Shown here: positions 1-11,889 of the stretch, one piece after another
How positions within the stretch are numbered: position 1 is the stretch's first letter
How the letters are laid out: each line of letters starts with the position of its first letter
NCBI GenBank assembly: GCA_033297205.1
Contig: MU859072.1
Span: 248,001-312,000, forward strand
DNA length: 64,000 bases
Reading direction: 5' to 3'
DNA from: Pseudoneurospora amorphoporcata
Lineage: Eukaryota > Ascomycota > Sordariomycetes > Sordariales > Sordariaceae
The notes under the pieces: model-generated
Told to the model about the DNA's origin: nothing
Database searches by the model: none
What the model saw: only the letters and a program-made list of their open reading frames with translations
Translations under genes and position numbers: made by a program

Positions 1-70
1 GATCCCACCAACCAGCAATGTCTAGGATTGCATCAAGTTTTGGTCGCTAACTCATGATGGTCGTGTATAG

Positions 71-1758
71 TCCTCGCCACACAAGCTATCGCAAATGTCG
101 TCAAGAGCTCCTTCGGTCCCAGCGGTCTCGACAAGATGATGGTCGACGACATTGGTGTAAGTTGCTTGTCGCCCGCCCCTACCGCCAAATGTTGGATCAA
201 CCCCGCCATGCCTAACACCCTTTGCGCCCAGGATGTTACTGTTACAAACGATGGCGCTACTATCCTCAGCTTGCTCGACGTCGAGCACCCCGCCGGCAAG
301 ATTCTTGTCGACCTAGCGCATCAACAAGACAAGGAGGTTGGCGATGGCACAACATCAGTCGTCCTGATCGCGGCCGAGCTTCTCAGGAGAGGAAACGAGT
401 TGATGAAGAACCGGATACACCCCACGACCATCATCACCGGCTATCGCCTGGCCCTCAGAGAGGCGGTCAAGTACATGAAAGAGCACATCAGCATCAAGGT
501 CGAGAACCTCGGTCGCGAGTCCCTCCTCAACATCGCCAAGACCTCCATGTCCAGCAAGATCATCGGTGCCGACTCCGACTTCTTCGCCAACATGGTCGTT
601 GACGCCATCCAGGCCGTCAAGACCACCAACAACAAGAACGAGACCAAGTACCCCGTCAAGGCCGTCAACATCCTCAAGGCCCACGGCAAGGGCGTTCTCG
701 AATCGATCCTCGTCAAGGGCTACGCTCTCAACTGCACTGTCGCTTCCCAGGCTATGAACACCCGTGTAACCAACGCCAAGATTGCTTGCTTGGATATCAA
801 CCTTCAGAAGGAGAGGATGAAGCTTGGTGTTCAGATCACAGTCGATGATCCCCAGCAGCTTGAGGCCATCCGCGCGCGTGAGTCCGGCATGATCATTGAA
901 CGCGTCGAGATGATTCTCAACGCGGGCGCAAACGTCATCTTGACGACAAAGGGTATCGATGACATGGTTCTCAAGCTTTTCGTCGAGAAGGGCGCCATGG
1001 CTGTGCGCCGCTGCAAGAAGGAGGATCTTCGCCGTATCGCCCGTGCCACTGGCGCCACCCTCCTCAGCACTCTTTCCGATCTCAACGGTGACGAGAAGTT
1101 CGAGCCCTCTTACCTCGGTCACGCCGAGGAGGTTGTCCAGGAGCGCATTTCCGACGACGAGTGCATATTGATCAAGGGCACCAAAGTTCACTCTTCGGCT
1201 TCAATCATCCTCCGTGGCCCCAACGACTTCACCCTCGACGAGATGGAGCGCTCTGTTCACGACAGCTTGTGCGCTGTCAAGCGTACCCTGGAGAGCGGCA
1301 GCATCGTGCCTGGTGGTGGTGCGGTCGAGACCGCTCTTCACATTTACCTGGAGGAGTATGCCGGTACTGTCGGTTCCAGGGAGCAGCTCGCCATTGGCGA
1401 GTTTGCCCAGTCGTTACTCGTTATCCCCAAGACCTTGGCCGTCAACGCCGCCAAGGATGCCTCCGAGCTTGTCGCACAACTACGATCAAGGCACGCTCTG
1501 TCGCAGCGCATCCAGGAGGGTGAGGCGAATGAGGACGAGAAGATTGTTGCCCGCAAGAAGGCATACAAGAACTACGGCCTTGACCTGATGAAGGGCAAGG
1601 TTGTGGACGAGATCAAGGCTGGCGTTTTGGAGCCTAGCATGAGCAAGATCACACAGCTCAAGAGTGCGGTGGAAGCATGCATCAGCATCATGCGTATTGA
1701 TACCCTCATCAAACTCGACCCTGAACAGAGGGCCGACGATGATGGACACGACCACTAG
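71..1758 (+). CDS. cct1: T-complex protein 1 subunit alpha (CCT1), 5'-truncated by the window
   Basis: Subunit of the cytosolic TRiC/CCT group II chaperonin, which folds actin, tubulin and other proteins using ATP. Visible exons are 71-156 and 232-1758. The 75-nt intron 157-231 (GTAAGT...CCCAG) restores the family sequence DDIGDVTVTNDGATIL. The ATP-site motif GDGTTS, the VPGGGAVE motif and the NAAKDASELVAQLR stretch are present. The segment SREQLAIGEFAQSLLVIP matches the alpha subunit rather than the other seven CCT paralogues. The reading frame is open back to an acceptor TATAG ending at 70, so only about 20 N-terminal codons lie in an upstream exon outside the window. The intron is a multiple of three and has no in-frame stop, so a naive reading would begin at the ATG at 136 and include 25 intronic residues. 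The C-terminus ends in a short acidic/histidine tail. Identification is from recall of the family, with high confidence. Confidence 0.95.
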
Positions 1759-2785
1759 ATGGATTGAGAAGATTTGTTAGATGTTACCATGTAGTTTGGG
1801 TGTACATAATGTATAAAAAACTCTTGATACTATCCATGAGACCTGGTTCCAGCATGGCGTCAAGTTTGTGTCTGGCATCCGCTTTTCCTTGTCTTATTTA
1901 CTTGCATGCGCTGTTAGGCAGGCGAGCGGTCCCTGACATCCCATCCTTGGCTGGAGGAGCCCAATCGACCCTAACCCTGGTCAGGGGTAATCAGGTTCGT
2001 TCAGCGTCCACTCTTCTGATTCATCTGACTCTTAACCCACCTACCTCTACACTCCTTCTTTCCAGCCTCAGTTGTCTCTCTTTACAGCATTAAATCAAGT
2101 GGTAATTTTTTTACTATGCAACACATCCCACGATATCAAGAAACACGCATTAAACCCATTCCAACCTGCCTCCTTCTCTCCGTTCTCTTCTTTCTCGTGT
2201 ACCCCAGCGCTCCCAGTCATACATATGCACAGGTGCTCGTAGCACCGACAGTGACACGATGAGGCTGGTTGCTTGAAAGTCCGATAAAGGATTACAAACA
2301 AAACTCCGAGTATGATCTTTCTCGTCATAGGGTCATGGTTCGGAATCCTTTCTCGGCTTCGCCTTACCCGCACAGTGTCTATCAGTGGACTCCATCCAAG
2401 TGTCCAGACTAATTATCCTGATTGGGAAATTGAAGAGCATCACTTTTGCTGTGTGATCGTCAACACCGCCCTATGAGTGGGTCTTGTCGACTAAATTTGG
2501 CCAAATGAGCGTCTTTTCAGACCAGGCAGACAAAAACGGCTGCTCATGGCCCATGCTAGCCGCGAAACCGCCGTTCAACTACCTAAGTCTCGAGGCTTAA
2601 GGTTGTGATATCACCTGAGATCTCTTCGTGGTACGGTGAAGCAAATCCTTCGGCTTAACGATCATTTCTTGGCATCACGAAATGTCCGTTGGGGTTTGTG
2701 ATCGTCAGCGTGAGGTGCAACAGGACAGTGTGCGCCTACTTCTAGGCATACATGATGTTTTGTCGGACAGAAGGGACGATGAGTC
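1759..2785. other. Intergenic region: cct1 3' flank and distal promoter of the next gene
   Basis: No supported gene. The first part is the likely 3' UTR of cct1. A minus-strand open frame at 2095-2373 shows no recognisable domain and no intron structure, so I do not call it. The remainder is mixed-composition DNA upstream of the TATA element at 2786. Confidence 0.5.
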
Positions 2786-2793
2786 TATATAAA
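2786..2793 (+). promoter_or_regulatory. TATA box of the small secreted protein gene
   Basis: A TATATAAA element lies about 150 bp upstream of the ATG at 2943. It is followed by a leader containing CA-rich sequence (ATCATCATC...CAGCAAGCACAGCAAG). Strong TATA boxes are uncommon in fungal housekeeping genes and fit an inducible, highly expressed small secreted protein. Inferred from sequence only. Confidence 0.6.
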
Positions 2794-2942
2794 CTGCCCG
2801 TCATCTTGCGTTGAAAGCAGTTTGTTCTCATCATCATCTGATACAGCAAGCACAGCAAGACATCAAAGCCTCCTCATAACATACTACCTGTCTTATCCTC
2901 ATCAACAACTCTAAACACAAGTCCTTCCAAGCAACCGCAACA

Positions 2943-3395
2943 ATGTTCACCACCATCCTCGCTCTCGCCACCACTGCTCTCGCCTACACCAGGCCCAAGG
3001 CAAACGAGTACAAGAACTCCGACTGGTGAGTAACCTATCTTACCTTGATCGACTTCCTTTCCAGCCCTCACCTCTTTGTCGAGCTGCACCTGAAAACCAG
3101 ACATGGAAAGCCTTCCAAAACCGTTACTGACTCAACCTACAGCTCCAACCAAAACTACGGCCACAACTCCTTTTTCCTTGGGGACGTCACCATGGACGGC
3201 ACCACCAAGTCGGTCTACCTGACCGATGGTCGCACGCTTGAGGGTATCCCCAAGGGCTGGTTCGGTTACTCGGATAAGACTGGTGACGGAGGCGACTGCA
3301 AGGGCGAGAGACTAGGACGGTTGCCGGAGAAGTGTGTCAATATCGATACTCTTGCCTATAAGAGGATTAAGTGTGTTAGGTCCGAGGTTCTTTAA
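2943..3395 (+). CDS. Small secreted cysteine-containing protein (111 aa)
   Basis: Exons are 2943-3025 and 3143-3395; the intron 3026-3142 runs from GTGAGT to CTACAG. The joined frame gives 111 residues. The N-terminus MFTTILALATTALA is a typical short signal peptide. The mature part (about 95 aa) has four cysteines, the first created exactly at the exon junction (TG|C), which would allow two disulfides. The remainder is rich in Gly, Asn, Asp and Lys, with a central block VTMDGTTKSVYLTDGRTLEG. I recognise no family. The combination of TATA box, signal peptide, small size and even cysteine number fits a secreted effector-like or cell-surface protein. The function is unknown. The start is chosen because CAACAATGTTC is a good fungal context and the signal peptide begins directly at it. 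Confidence 0.8.
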
Positions 3396-4278
3396 GGGAG
3401 CGAAGAGTACCTAGACATGTTTGCGAACTGCCTGGGAGGGAAATGGCATGACGGGTTGAGGTTGGGAAAGTGCTGGGAACTATGAGGATGAACGTGCATG
3501 GGTAGCGTTTCAGATATCATACAAATGAGGATGGCTACGTCTTTGTTTTCGCGAAACACGTTCAAAAGCTCGGCTCGTCTTTGTTGTTTACGTTGTTACA
3601 CTTTGGATATGTTGGTATATGATTGTGAACCGTTCATGTTAGTGACCAACATCGAAAACTGCCGACCAACATCCTTTCAGGGGTTGTTTACGTCGCCAAC
3701 GCAAAGGACGGGTGGGACCAATCGGAGTATATCGCAGTCCAGATCTTTCGATATCGTCCAATAAGAGGCGGCCTCTTAATGGTCCCGATGCATTATGCTT
3801 GTTTTGGAAAAAGTCCTTGACTCGTTGTCGTCATGATAATGGATATTCACGAAGGAAATAAACGGTCCAACTCCAACGGTCTTCAACCCAGAACCGATCA
3901 TCGTCAAACTCAAATCGATGAACATCGCGGGTACCCATGGTCTTGACCTTTTTGATTTCCACACGATTTACACAGAGGAAAGAGCTACCTTCTTAAAACA
4001 TACTCTACACCGTAGTTCTTTTCCTCCGTTCTCGGAAAGCGACAGCGGTGTGGGGAGTTCTTTCGAGGATTTTTGTTCACCACTTAGTACCGAATCTAGA
4101 CCTCTCCAGGCCCACTCAGGGTCGGTCCTTGTTGGAAGCGGCCTGCATATAAGTGAGGTGTCAAAGACGACTTGAATCCCTTTTTTTTCTTTGGGGATGT
4201 AAAACCCATTATTTCTTTTCACGGGCTTGCTCGGTTTTCTTTTTCCAACGGGCGTTCAACACCCGTGCGTAACTCACA
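3396..4278. other. Intergenic region, MFS gene promoter
   Basis: No gene supported. It contains the 3' flank of the secreted-protein gene and the promoter of the transporter, with a weak CATATAAG element at about 4147. Short open frames on both strands show no domain or intron evidence. Confidence 0.5.
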
Positions 4279-6006
4279 ATGTCCGCCCTCTTCGACGCCC
4301 ACCCACACCCACAACCCCCAAGCCTCGACTCCGACGCCATCGAGCTCGCCAACCGGAGCCATCATGCGGCTTTCAACGGCCAAGAATCAGACCCCGAAAC
4401 CCTCCGAGCAGCCGGCGGCACGCCTCCGCCCGATGACATCGACCCGGCCACCGTCGCCTTGGTGAAAGATGTCCCGCCAGACGGCGGTTACGGATGGGTG
4501 GTCACCTTAGCAGTGTTCCTTATTAACGTCAACACCTGGGGCATCAACAGTGCCTGGGGAATTTTCATGGAGCAGTATATCCGCGAAAACACCTTCCCCG
4601 AGGCCAGCCAATTCGAGTACGCCTTGATCGGAGGGTTGTCGGTCTCGCTGGCTTTGATCTTGGGACCGATTATTAGTGCTATTCAGAGGAATATGGGGAC
4701 ACGGTGTACGATGATAATGGGGTCGTTGTTGACTTTTGGGGGTTTATTCTCTGCGAGCGCGGCGAGCAGGGTGTGGCATCTTTTTATGTCAGTGGGGCTT
4801 TGTATGGGGTTTGGGTTTGGGTTGCTATATATCCCGGTGAGTTGATTTTTTTTCTCGTATATCGGTGGCAAAGATCGGGCGACTGACGATTTTTCGAAAA
4901 CAAACAGGCTATGGGCCTCCTCCCCCCATGGTTCTCCCGCCACCGAAGCCTGGCTCTTGGTCTCGCAACGGCCGGAGCAGGCGGTGGTATCGCGTGGAAC
5001 CTCATCACCGGAAAACTCCTCGAAGTCTCTGGCCTGAAATGGACTTGGCGAATCCTTGGACTCGTCTCCGTTGCTTTCAACATCATTTGCGCCTTTCTCT
5101 GCCGCGAGCGGCCTATCACCTCCCAGTCGACGGGGTCATCGAAACGCCGATCCTTCAACATCCGTGACTTTGGCAGAACCCAAGTACTCCTTATTCTCCT
5201 GTGGGGTTTCATCACCGAGTTTGGCTATATCTCCCTCTGGTACTCTCTTCCAAGTTACGCAACCAGCATCGGGCTCACTCCTGGCCAAGGATCCGTGGTT
5301 AACGCTATGTTGAGCTTGGGAGTGGGCGTTGGGCGCCCGATTCTAGGGTGAGTCAGCCATTTATCATTGTCTCCCGGCCGCACGCTAACTTTTCTGTCAC
5401 TAAAACAGCGCCCTAAGCGACCGTTTCGGCCGCATCAACCTCGCCCTCCTCTGTTGCTCCTCATGCGCCATTCTGTGCTTGACGCTTTGGATCCTCGCCC
5501 GCTCGTACGCCGGCCTGATTATCTTTGCTCTTGCCGCGGGTGCCGGGGGTGGTTGTTTCTGGGCCACCGTGAACCCCATCCTGGCGGAAACCGTTAGTCT
5601 TGCCGAAAGCAGTGCCATTTTTGGTACCATTTGCTTCGCGTTGGTGATCCCTACTACTTTTGGGGAGGCTATTGCGCTGCAGCTCGTCAAGGGCGGAGAC
5701 GGCGTCAACAAGTTTATGCCGGGCCAGATCTTTGTTGGTTGCACATTTTTGGGGGGCACCGCTTTGCTCATGCTCCTTCGGAGCTGGCAGATTTGTGAGA
5801 TTGAGAGAAAAAGCCAAGGCTTGGGGGGCGGTCAGCTTGGGGAGGGCCATAGGAGGTCTGGAGAAGAAAGCAGGACGGAGGAGGATTTGGAGGAAGGGGT
5901 TATGGCTTCGGGAAGAAGTGCTGGAGTAGCGGTTTTGGACGAGTTGAGGAGCTCGGCTGCTGGGATGTGGTCTCCCAGAAAGCTGTTTGTTGCCAGGAGG
6001 GTGTAG
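4279..6006 (+). CDS. MFS transporter, monocarboxylate (MCT/MCH-like) family, 531 aa
   Basis: Plasma-membrane major-facilitator permease. Exons are 4279-4836, 4908-5347 and 5409-6006; both introns (71 and 61 nt) have GTGAG donors and ACAG acceptors and close the frame exactly. The N-terminal 70 residues are hydrophilic. They are followed by the signature PPDGGYGWVV at the entry to TM1, which marks the monocarboxylate-porter-like family. About twelve hydrophobic segments can be read. The cytoplasmic loop contains ALSDRFGRINLAL, the MFS DRxGR-type motif between the two halves. The C-terminal 70 residues are a hydrophilic, glutamate- and arginine-rich tail. The family in fungi includes riboflavin (Mch5) and presumed organic-acid porters; the substrate cannot be read from sequence. 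The start is supported by CACAATGTCC context. Confidence 0.92.
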
Positions 6007-6525
6007 TGATGGGCGTCATCTCACCGTAAAAGCGTTGGATTCATTAAGTTTTAGCAGCGAAACCATGTGTTTATAACAGATCTAAAAGCACCATTCACTA
6101 TCTGACGGAGATATCTCAAGCCAAGTGAACACTTGTGCAAAAATCCGCCTATGTGCCCCCATACCCAAGTCGTGCCTGGTTCTATGCCTCGAGTGCTGTT
6201 TGCAGCGTGGATGTTGGCAATGGAAGTGTGCTGAAAGTGCGGGTAGCAGAATAATGGGCGACAACCAGTAGTGAAGGGGTAGCAGAGGCGGAATTATGTA
6301 AGACTCGAAACCCTTCTAAATGCAACCCAGCGTTCGCAAAACCTGTCCTGAGCGTGCTTCCCTTGAACACAGCCGTAGCATAGACACATTGCTCTTCAGG
6401 TAGATGTTAGAAATAACGCCGCTCCGTACAAAATAAGAAAACACCCCTGTGAAAAAACGAAAGAGAAATTGTGGGTGACAGCCAAGCTCTGAAAGAATGC
6501 GACAGCTTCAGCTTTCAGTAACCCA
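6007..6525. other. Convergent 3' region between the MFS gene and the SNF2 gene
   Basis: About 520 bp between two convergent stop codons. It would hold both 3' UTRs. No gene, repeat or RNA is recognisable. Confidence 0.6.
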
Positions 6526-9500
6526 TTACCAATCGCTGTCACTGTCAGAATCGGAGTCATTGCCAGACTCGCCCGCGCGGGTACGAAGAACTCGAGAGGA
6601 CCCCTCGCCACCATTGGTTGTGTCTTGGTGGTCATTACCATCGTCATCCTTGTCATCCTCATAATCACTCTCGATCACGAGAGTCCCATCTCGTTGTTTT
6701 TTCACCCGTCCGAAAAGCGATCCCACTTCCTCATCTGTAAGTTTGTGCTTCGTGTTGTCATTAGCCTGGATGGCCTTGCCGATGGCTTTGAGCTTGTCCT
6801 TTTGCATCTTTACGAGCCTCTTGTCGATGGTGTTCTTTGCCAGGATACGTGTGAACCAACTTTCTTTCTTCTGTCCACTGCATTGAAGTTAGCAATGAAA
6901 ATACGTGCCTTACCCCAATTTATTGGAAGATACTGTTTCTGTTGTTAAGAAGGTACTTACAATCTGAAGACGCGACCAAATGCTTGTTTCTCTGGACATA
7001 TTCATTAGTATCATGGTACTTGATGACTAGGTAGTCGCATGTGCGTAAAACTTACCCATCCCATTGTTCCACCATGCATCCAGTATGACCACGCGATTTG
7101 CGGCTGTCAGATTGAGGGATTGTCCTCCAACACGCAAGGATGATACCTAGACATGAACTTGGTTAGTATCAAGGAGGAGATAAATATAATGAGTTGCGTA
7201 AAGAACGGACTGTTCTAAGACGTGAAATCGTACCAAAACTTTGATCCTCGGATTCGCTTGGAAGGCATTGATCTGGTCCTCACGGTCGGTAGGACCCATA
7301 CCACCAAAGAGGTAAAGGAAATCAATCTTCTCTTGTTGCAACACACGGCCCAAGACTCTGGCCAAGAGAATCCACTGCGTGAAGACGATTATCTTGTCCT
7401 CGGGCGCTTCTTTCTGCCATCCAAGGATAATGTCCTTCAACCTGGTTGTTTTGGCGCTGGGTGTCATATTTATTGTGTGCTTCCTGTCCGCCTCCGCAAG
7501 AAAAGTTGCATTTCTAGGGTCACCCATAGGCTGAAACCCATGGAAGTCGTCGCCAAGCTCAAAATGCCCTTCTTTACTCCTTCGGACTGAGCTATGTTTT
7601 CTCGCCGTCGGATCCGCTTCTGATCGGGAAAAGACAGATGCCCTGTCGTCCCGCGCGCTCTCAGTGCTGTACTTGATGATCAATGGGTCTAACAACCCTC
7701 GACGACAATCAGAATCTGGGCAGATATAACGCTTTGCTTTTCGTGACTTGGCCTTCTCAACGTGAACACGGATGCAGTCAGGACAATAAACATGATCGCA
7801 CTAAGGCAGTAATTGGTCAGTTCAACACTAGGTTTGTAGAAGTCAGAAGAACGGGGGAAGTCCTACCTTTGGATCATTATGCTCCGGTTCATTTGTCAAC
7901 TCGAAACACACATTGCAAATTTCTGCTCTGCTTTGAATGTCCATCTTTGCCTTCTGCATGCTTTCAAGTTGCGGAGCCATGTCAAACTCCTCACCATAAT
8001 CACCTTGTCCGAACTCGTCGTGGTCGTTCTCACCATTCTGATGACGTCTGAGAACGCCCTGCTGAACTAGCCCATCACACCAACGGCCAATTTGTTGAAC
8101 ATATCTCTCATTAGTTTTGATTTTAGAAAGCTCTTCCTTCAGATGCTGTATATCGTCCGGCGTGAAGTGGTCACGCATGAGGGACTCGAGTAGATATGGG
8201 TGAGCGGTAGCTTGTCTTAGTCGAAGAGCTAACGTGAGGTATGATTTAATGAAGTTGTCTGCTGTTGTATCGTTGCCGGCACGTTGCATGAGGTCATGGT
8301 TGATTTCCCTCCTGAACTTGCCCTCTACCATCCTGTAAATGAGCGTCTCCTCCCTGGAGAAGTTAACCCACAGTTCCAGGTCAGGGTGCGTGATAGGGAT
8401 TTCGAACAAAGCTCTGCCCAGGAAAACAGTTGTAATATCCCTCTTCAATATAATCTTGGAAAGAAGAGCAGAAAGATCGGCAGGAGGACCGTTAGCTTGT
8501 TGGGGCCCTGTGAGCTCGAATTTCCTTCTGAAAAACCTAAAAGAACTGGTATCTGGGACCTTCAGGAAGCGAAGAAAGGGGTAAAGTTCGGAGAGACCGT
8601 TTTGAATCGGTGTTGCGCTGAGTAACCATTTGTGTTCGCCCTGCAGCGCAAGACATGCCCTAGTTGTCTGGGTTTTATGGTTCTTGATAGCGTGGCACTC
8701 ATCCAAAATGACTCGGAACCACTTCACTTTGAAGAGCTCCCCTTCCCGTCTTCTCATGCGTTCAGACACTTCTGGTAGACTTAAGCCTTGCTGCAGTAGA
8801 GATTTCTGATACTGTTCACTCGGAAATCCTTTGACCACCTCTTGGTAGCTGCTGACAACTATGTCCATTCTGTTCATGCTGCCCTGGCGCATGCGATGCT
8901 GACGAGTTGAATGGTACTGGTCGAATGTCATGCGTGATGTATGTTTTGCAATCTCCTCCATCCATTGCGAAACGGCAGAGGCTGGGACGACGATCAATGT
9001 GCCACCACGAGTAGGGTCTTCATCTCTGTCCCACGGAGGATTGCCAGCAATGCATGCCAGGGTCATCACTGTCTTTCCCAAGCCAGTATCATCGCATTGA
9101 AAACCGCCGGAAACATCTCCAGAACGCTCTCTGTTCACCATCCATCCAGCCCCAGCAAACTGGTAGTGATGAAGCTGAGATTTAAGACCGGCAATTTTCC
9201 ATGTACCGCCATCTTGCTTGTAATTCTTTTTGCCGAAGGCAACACGCGCTTCCCTGAGTTGTTTCAGATCACCTGCAATCCTCTTCTTCTCTTGTGTAGG
9301 AAGCCCTTCGTCGGCTTCGATAACATCCCTGATATGCCTTTCCATGCCCTCAACAGTTCTTGCTTCTTCAGGTAGAGAGTCGAAGGTCGAGAGAACTCCC
9401 ATTCGAGCCCTAGCCATCACTGGGTCCTCTCCGCTCAACATGCTGGTAATCATCTGCATGGCCTTCTGCTTCTGTTTGTTCTTCTTGTGGGCCGTCATCT

Positions 9501-10617
9501 TTGGCTCTGGCTTCGATTTCTTGGCTCTGGCTTTCCCAGGCTCTGCATACGCCCCTTTTCGCTTCTTGCTGCTATCCGTAGCTGGAATCCTGCTGATCTG
9601 GGGTGTGTTTCTGTTACTGTATCCATTCACACTCGGCGGGTCGACAGATGCCCCAAGTCTTCGCTGAAGCCTCTCAATCTTTCGGCCGACCTCTTCAAGC
9701 TTCATCTCGCCCGCTGGTGTCAATTTTCCCTTTGCACTGCGGCGCTCTAGCAGATTTTGCTCTGCCACGAGCACCTGGAGTTCGCACTCAATTTCCTCGA
9801 TATCATCATCCTCATCTGAGTCGTGTTCCTTATGGATGTGTTGGGCCGTTGGTCCGGTCTCTGGATGATTCCCAAAAATCTTCTTGGATGGACGTTTCTG
9901 TGGGATGACAACGGGTCTCCGGCCGTGGCGGCGGCGCCGTTCGTTTTCAACGGACCCATCGGAGAGTTCTGCGTATTCATCCATGTGAAACTCATCTGTC
10001 TCATCGTCTCCGTTAGAGTCTTGGGAGACAAACAATTGGCCATTGCTACTGCCACTGTCATCGCCGTTGGCCACAGAACTGTCATTGTCGTTGATTAGGC
10101 CATTGTCGTCGTCTAAATTTCCATTGTCATTGCCAGAATCTTCGACCTTGACAGCAACCTGCCTCCCCCACAGGCAAACTATCTCATATGCGGTTGGGGC
10201 TTTTGTGCTGAAGGTCTTGGAGCTGGCCTTCATCTTGACGCTTTCTGGGACATCGGCTTCATCGATAATCATACAATCATCGTCATCGTCATCATCAACG
10301 GTCAAGTCAACGAAGTCGTTCTGCCGGGATTGGTGTTGGTGAATTGGCATGATCTGGTTGACATCCGGGCCAGCGGTTTCTTCCTTCTTCACAGGTACAT
10401 CTTTGACTGTGTTCTGGATGCTTGAAGATGCCCCGTTCCGGACACTTGCAATGAATTCTTCAGGATCTTCGGCCTTGACCTCATCGCAGTGGGACAACGA
10501 CGATTGCCGGGGTATTTTTCCGGTAAGTCGTGTATAAGTGCTCATGTTGGGTCTTGCCGGGGCTGAGTATGCCCTTGTTTCGTTTTCTTCGGGATGTGAA
10601 TCTGAGAATTGATCCAT
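6526..10617 (-). CDS. SNF2-family ATPase with embedded RING finger (Rad5/Rad16/Uls1-like), 1263 aa
   Basis: Five exons on the minus strand: 10617-7867, 7800-7234, 7146-7056, 6991-6961 and 6877-6526. The third and fourth exons are tiny (91 and 31 nt), and all junctions keep frame. The N-terminal 400 residues are acidic and low-complexity with basic patches. SNF2 lobe 1 starts near residue 480: Walker A is DDTGLGKT at 509-516 and motif II is DECH at 639-642, with LLSATPIQN as motif III. A C3HC4 RING lies between the helicase lobes, beginning with ICNVC at 900-904 and continuing across intron 1 as CDHVYCPDC...ICPDSDC. Lobe 2 follows (DKIIVFTQW, then GQSLNLTAANRVV, and motif VI GRVFRFGQKK across intron 4). 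This order is that of Rad5/Rad16/Uls1-type DNA translocase-ubiquitin ligases in repair or chromatin. No HIRAN domain was seen. The acidic serine/aspartate tail is unusual. The exact orthologue is not assigned. Confidence 0.93.
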
Positions 10618-11889
10618 GGTCCTGAACAGGGGCTGCCCTTCTCTGATAAGAATAGGAATGTTTGTGTGGCCGGCTGTTAAGCGGTGTACCAAATGGCTGT
10701 GAAAGACATGTTAGAAAGGTGAATGAATGAGTGGATGTTGAGGTAATTTTGCTGCTTGCGGGATCGCAAAGAACCTACCCAGATATGCCTGAGGCGTAGA
10801 TAACTGACTGGCTGGTAAGAGAGACTGATCTGAGCGCAGTGTGATTGCCTCGCTTCTTGGGTTGCAGAACTGGGTATGTTGTAGTAATGAGCGTGCGAGA
10901 TGGTTTAGAGCGAGACCAAATGGCTCACCTAAGGACCATCGACGGGGATGCAGGTTGAGATACAGGAAGAAGAAGAAAGAGGTGAAGCTCTGGGGAGGGA
11001 AGGCGGGTTTATATAGACGGATGAAAGTGCGAGATGGGAGGAGTTCGCAAGCGACGTATCTTGCTGGCCAGGACGTCTCGCAGATGTTTGCCTACAAGCC
11101 CCATATCCGGCCGTCGCAAATCGCTAATATCATCTTGGAGGTCGGATGATAACTTTCTGGGAGGAGGTCTCGATTGTCTCACAGTCTTCACGGAATGTCA
11201 AGATGAAAGGCGTATCGGCTCTCGCCCCGCAAACGTCGTGTTGCTTCTCGAGGCGGCCCCATCGAGTTGGTAAGTGCTGCAAGCCTCGGTGGTGAAGGGC
11301 AGTTCAGGAGGGTTGTTATCAGCGGGAAAGGTGATGGTTGCTTGATAGTAGCATGAGACAGGAAACTCCCGAGGAGCTAAGGAGGAATACTACCGAGAAT
11401 AAATGTGAACTTCCTTAAAGCCCGATTGACTCCAAGGTGAGCCAGAGGAGGGCTGTGCCAATGACGATAGCGTCTTCTCCGTGCAAAACACAACATCCCA
11501 ACACTCCATTTTCCTGCCTCTAGAGGGGGATGTACTAAGTGGGCTCGGATTCTTCAATCCAAAGGCTGGAGTCCACCGCCACATCAACTTCATCAAAGCC
11601 CAGAAGCTCCGGCAAAGAGACGAAAACAAATGGAGGAAAAACATCAGACGATATCGTGAGCGAGAACCACCAAACGCTTATGTGAATTTGCGACTCTTTG
11701 CGACTCATATGAAGCAATTACCGAGGCCTGAGATCAATCTGAGAATCCCCTCAAGATAAACGCCCTCCAAGAACGCCTTACAACGCCTTACAACTCAACA
11801 ACATGGCCACAGTCTTACCCTTAACGTCACCATCACCAATTCACACATCACCATCTGCATCATCACTACCCTCCGCCTCACCCTACTCA
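10618..11889. other. Intergenic region: SNF2 promoter/leader and ankyrin-gene 3' flank
   Basis: No coding gene supported. It contains a minus-strand TATA element at 11008-11016 and possibly a spliced 5' leader for the SNF2 gene. Open frames on either strand are short and featureless. Confidence 0.5.
11008..11016 (-). promoter_or_regulatory. TATA-like element upstream of the SNF2-RING gene
   Basis: Reads CTATATAAA on the minus strand, about 390 bp upstream of the proposed ATG at 10617. This would imply a long leader, possibly with an intron. It is placed by motif only. Confidence 0.4.

Noticed and set aside
136..231. Start of cct1 at the ATG at 136 with continuous reading through 157-231
   Set aside because: Conserved CCT residues continue upstream of 136, and the stretch 157-231 has perfect intron signals and no family similarity.
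355..1191. Long open frame antisense to cct1
   Set aside because: Codon-bias shadow of the real gene: low-complexity Leu/Val/Asp composition and no domain.
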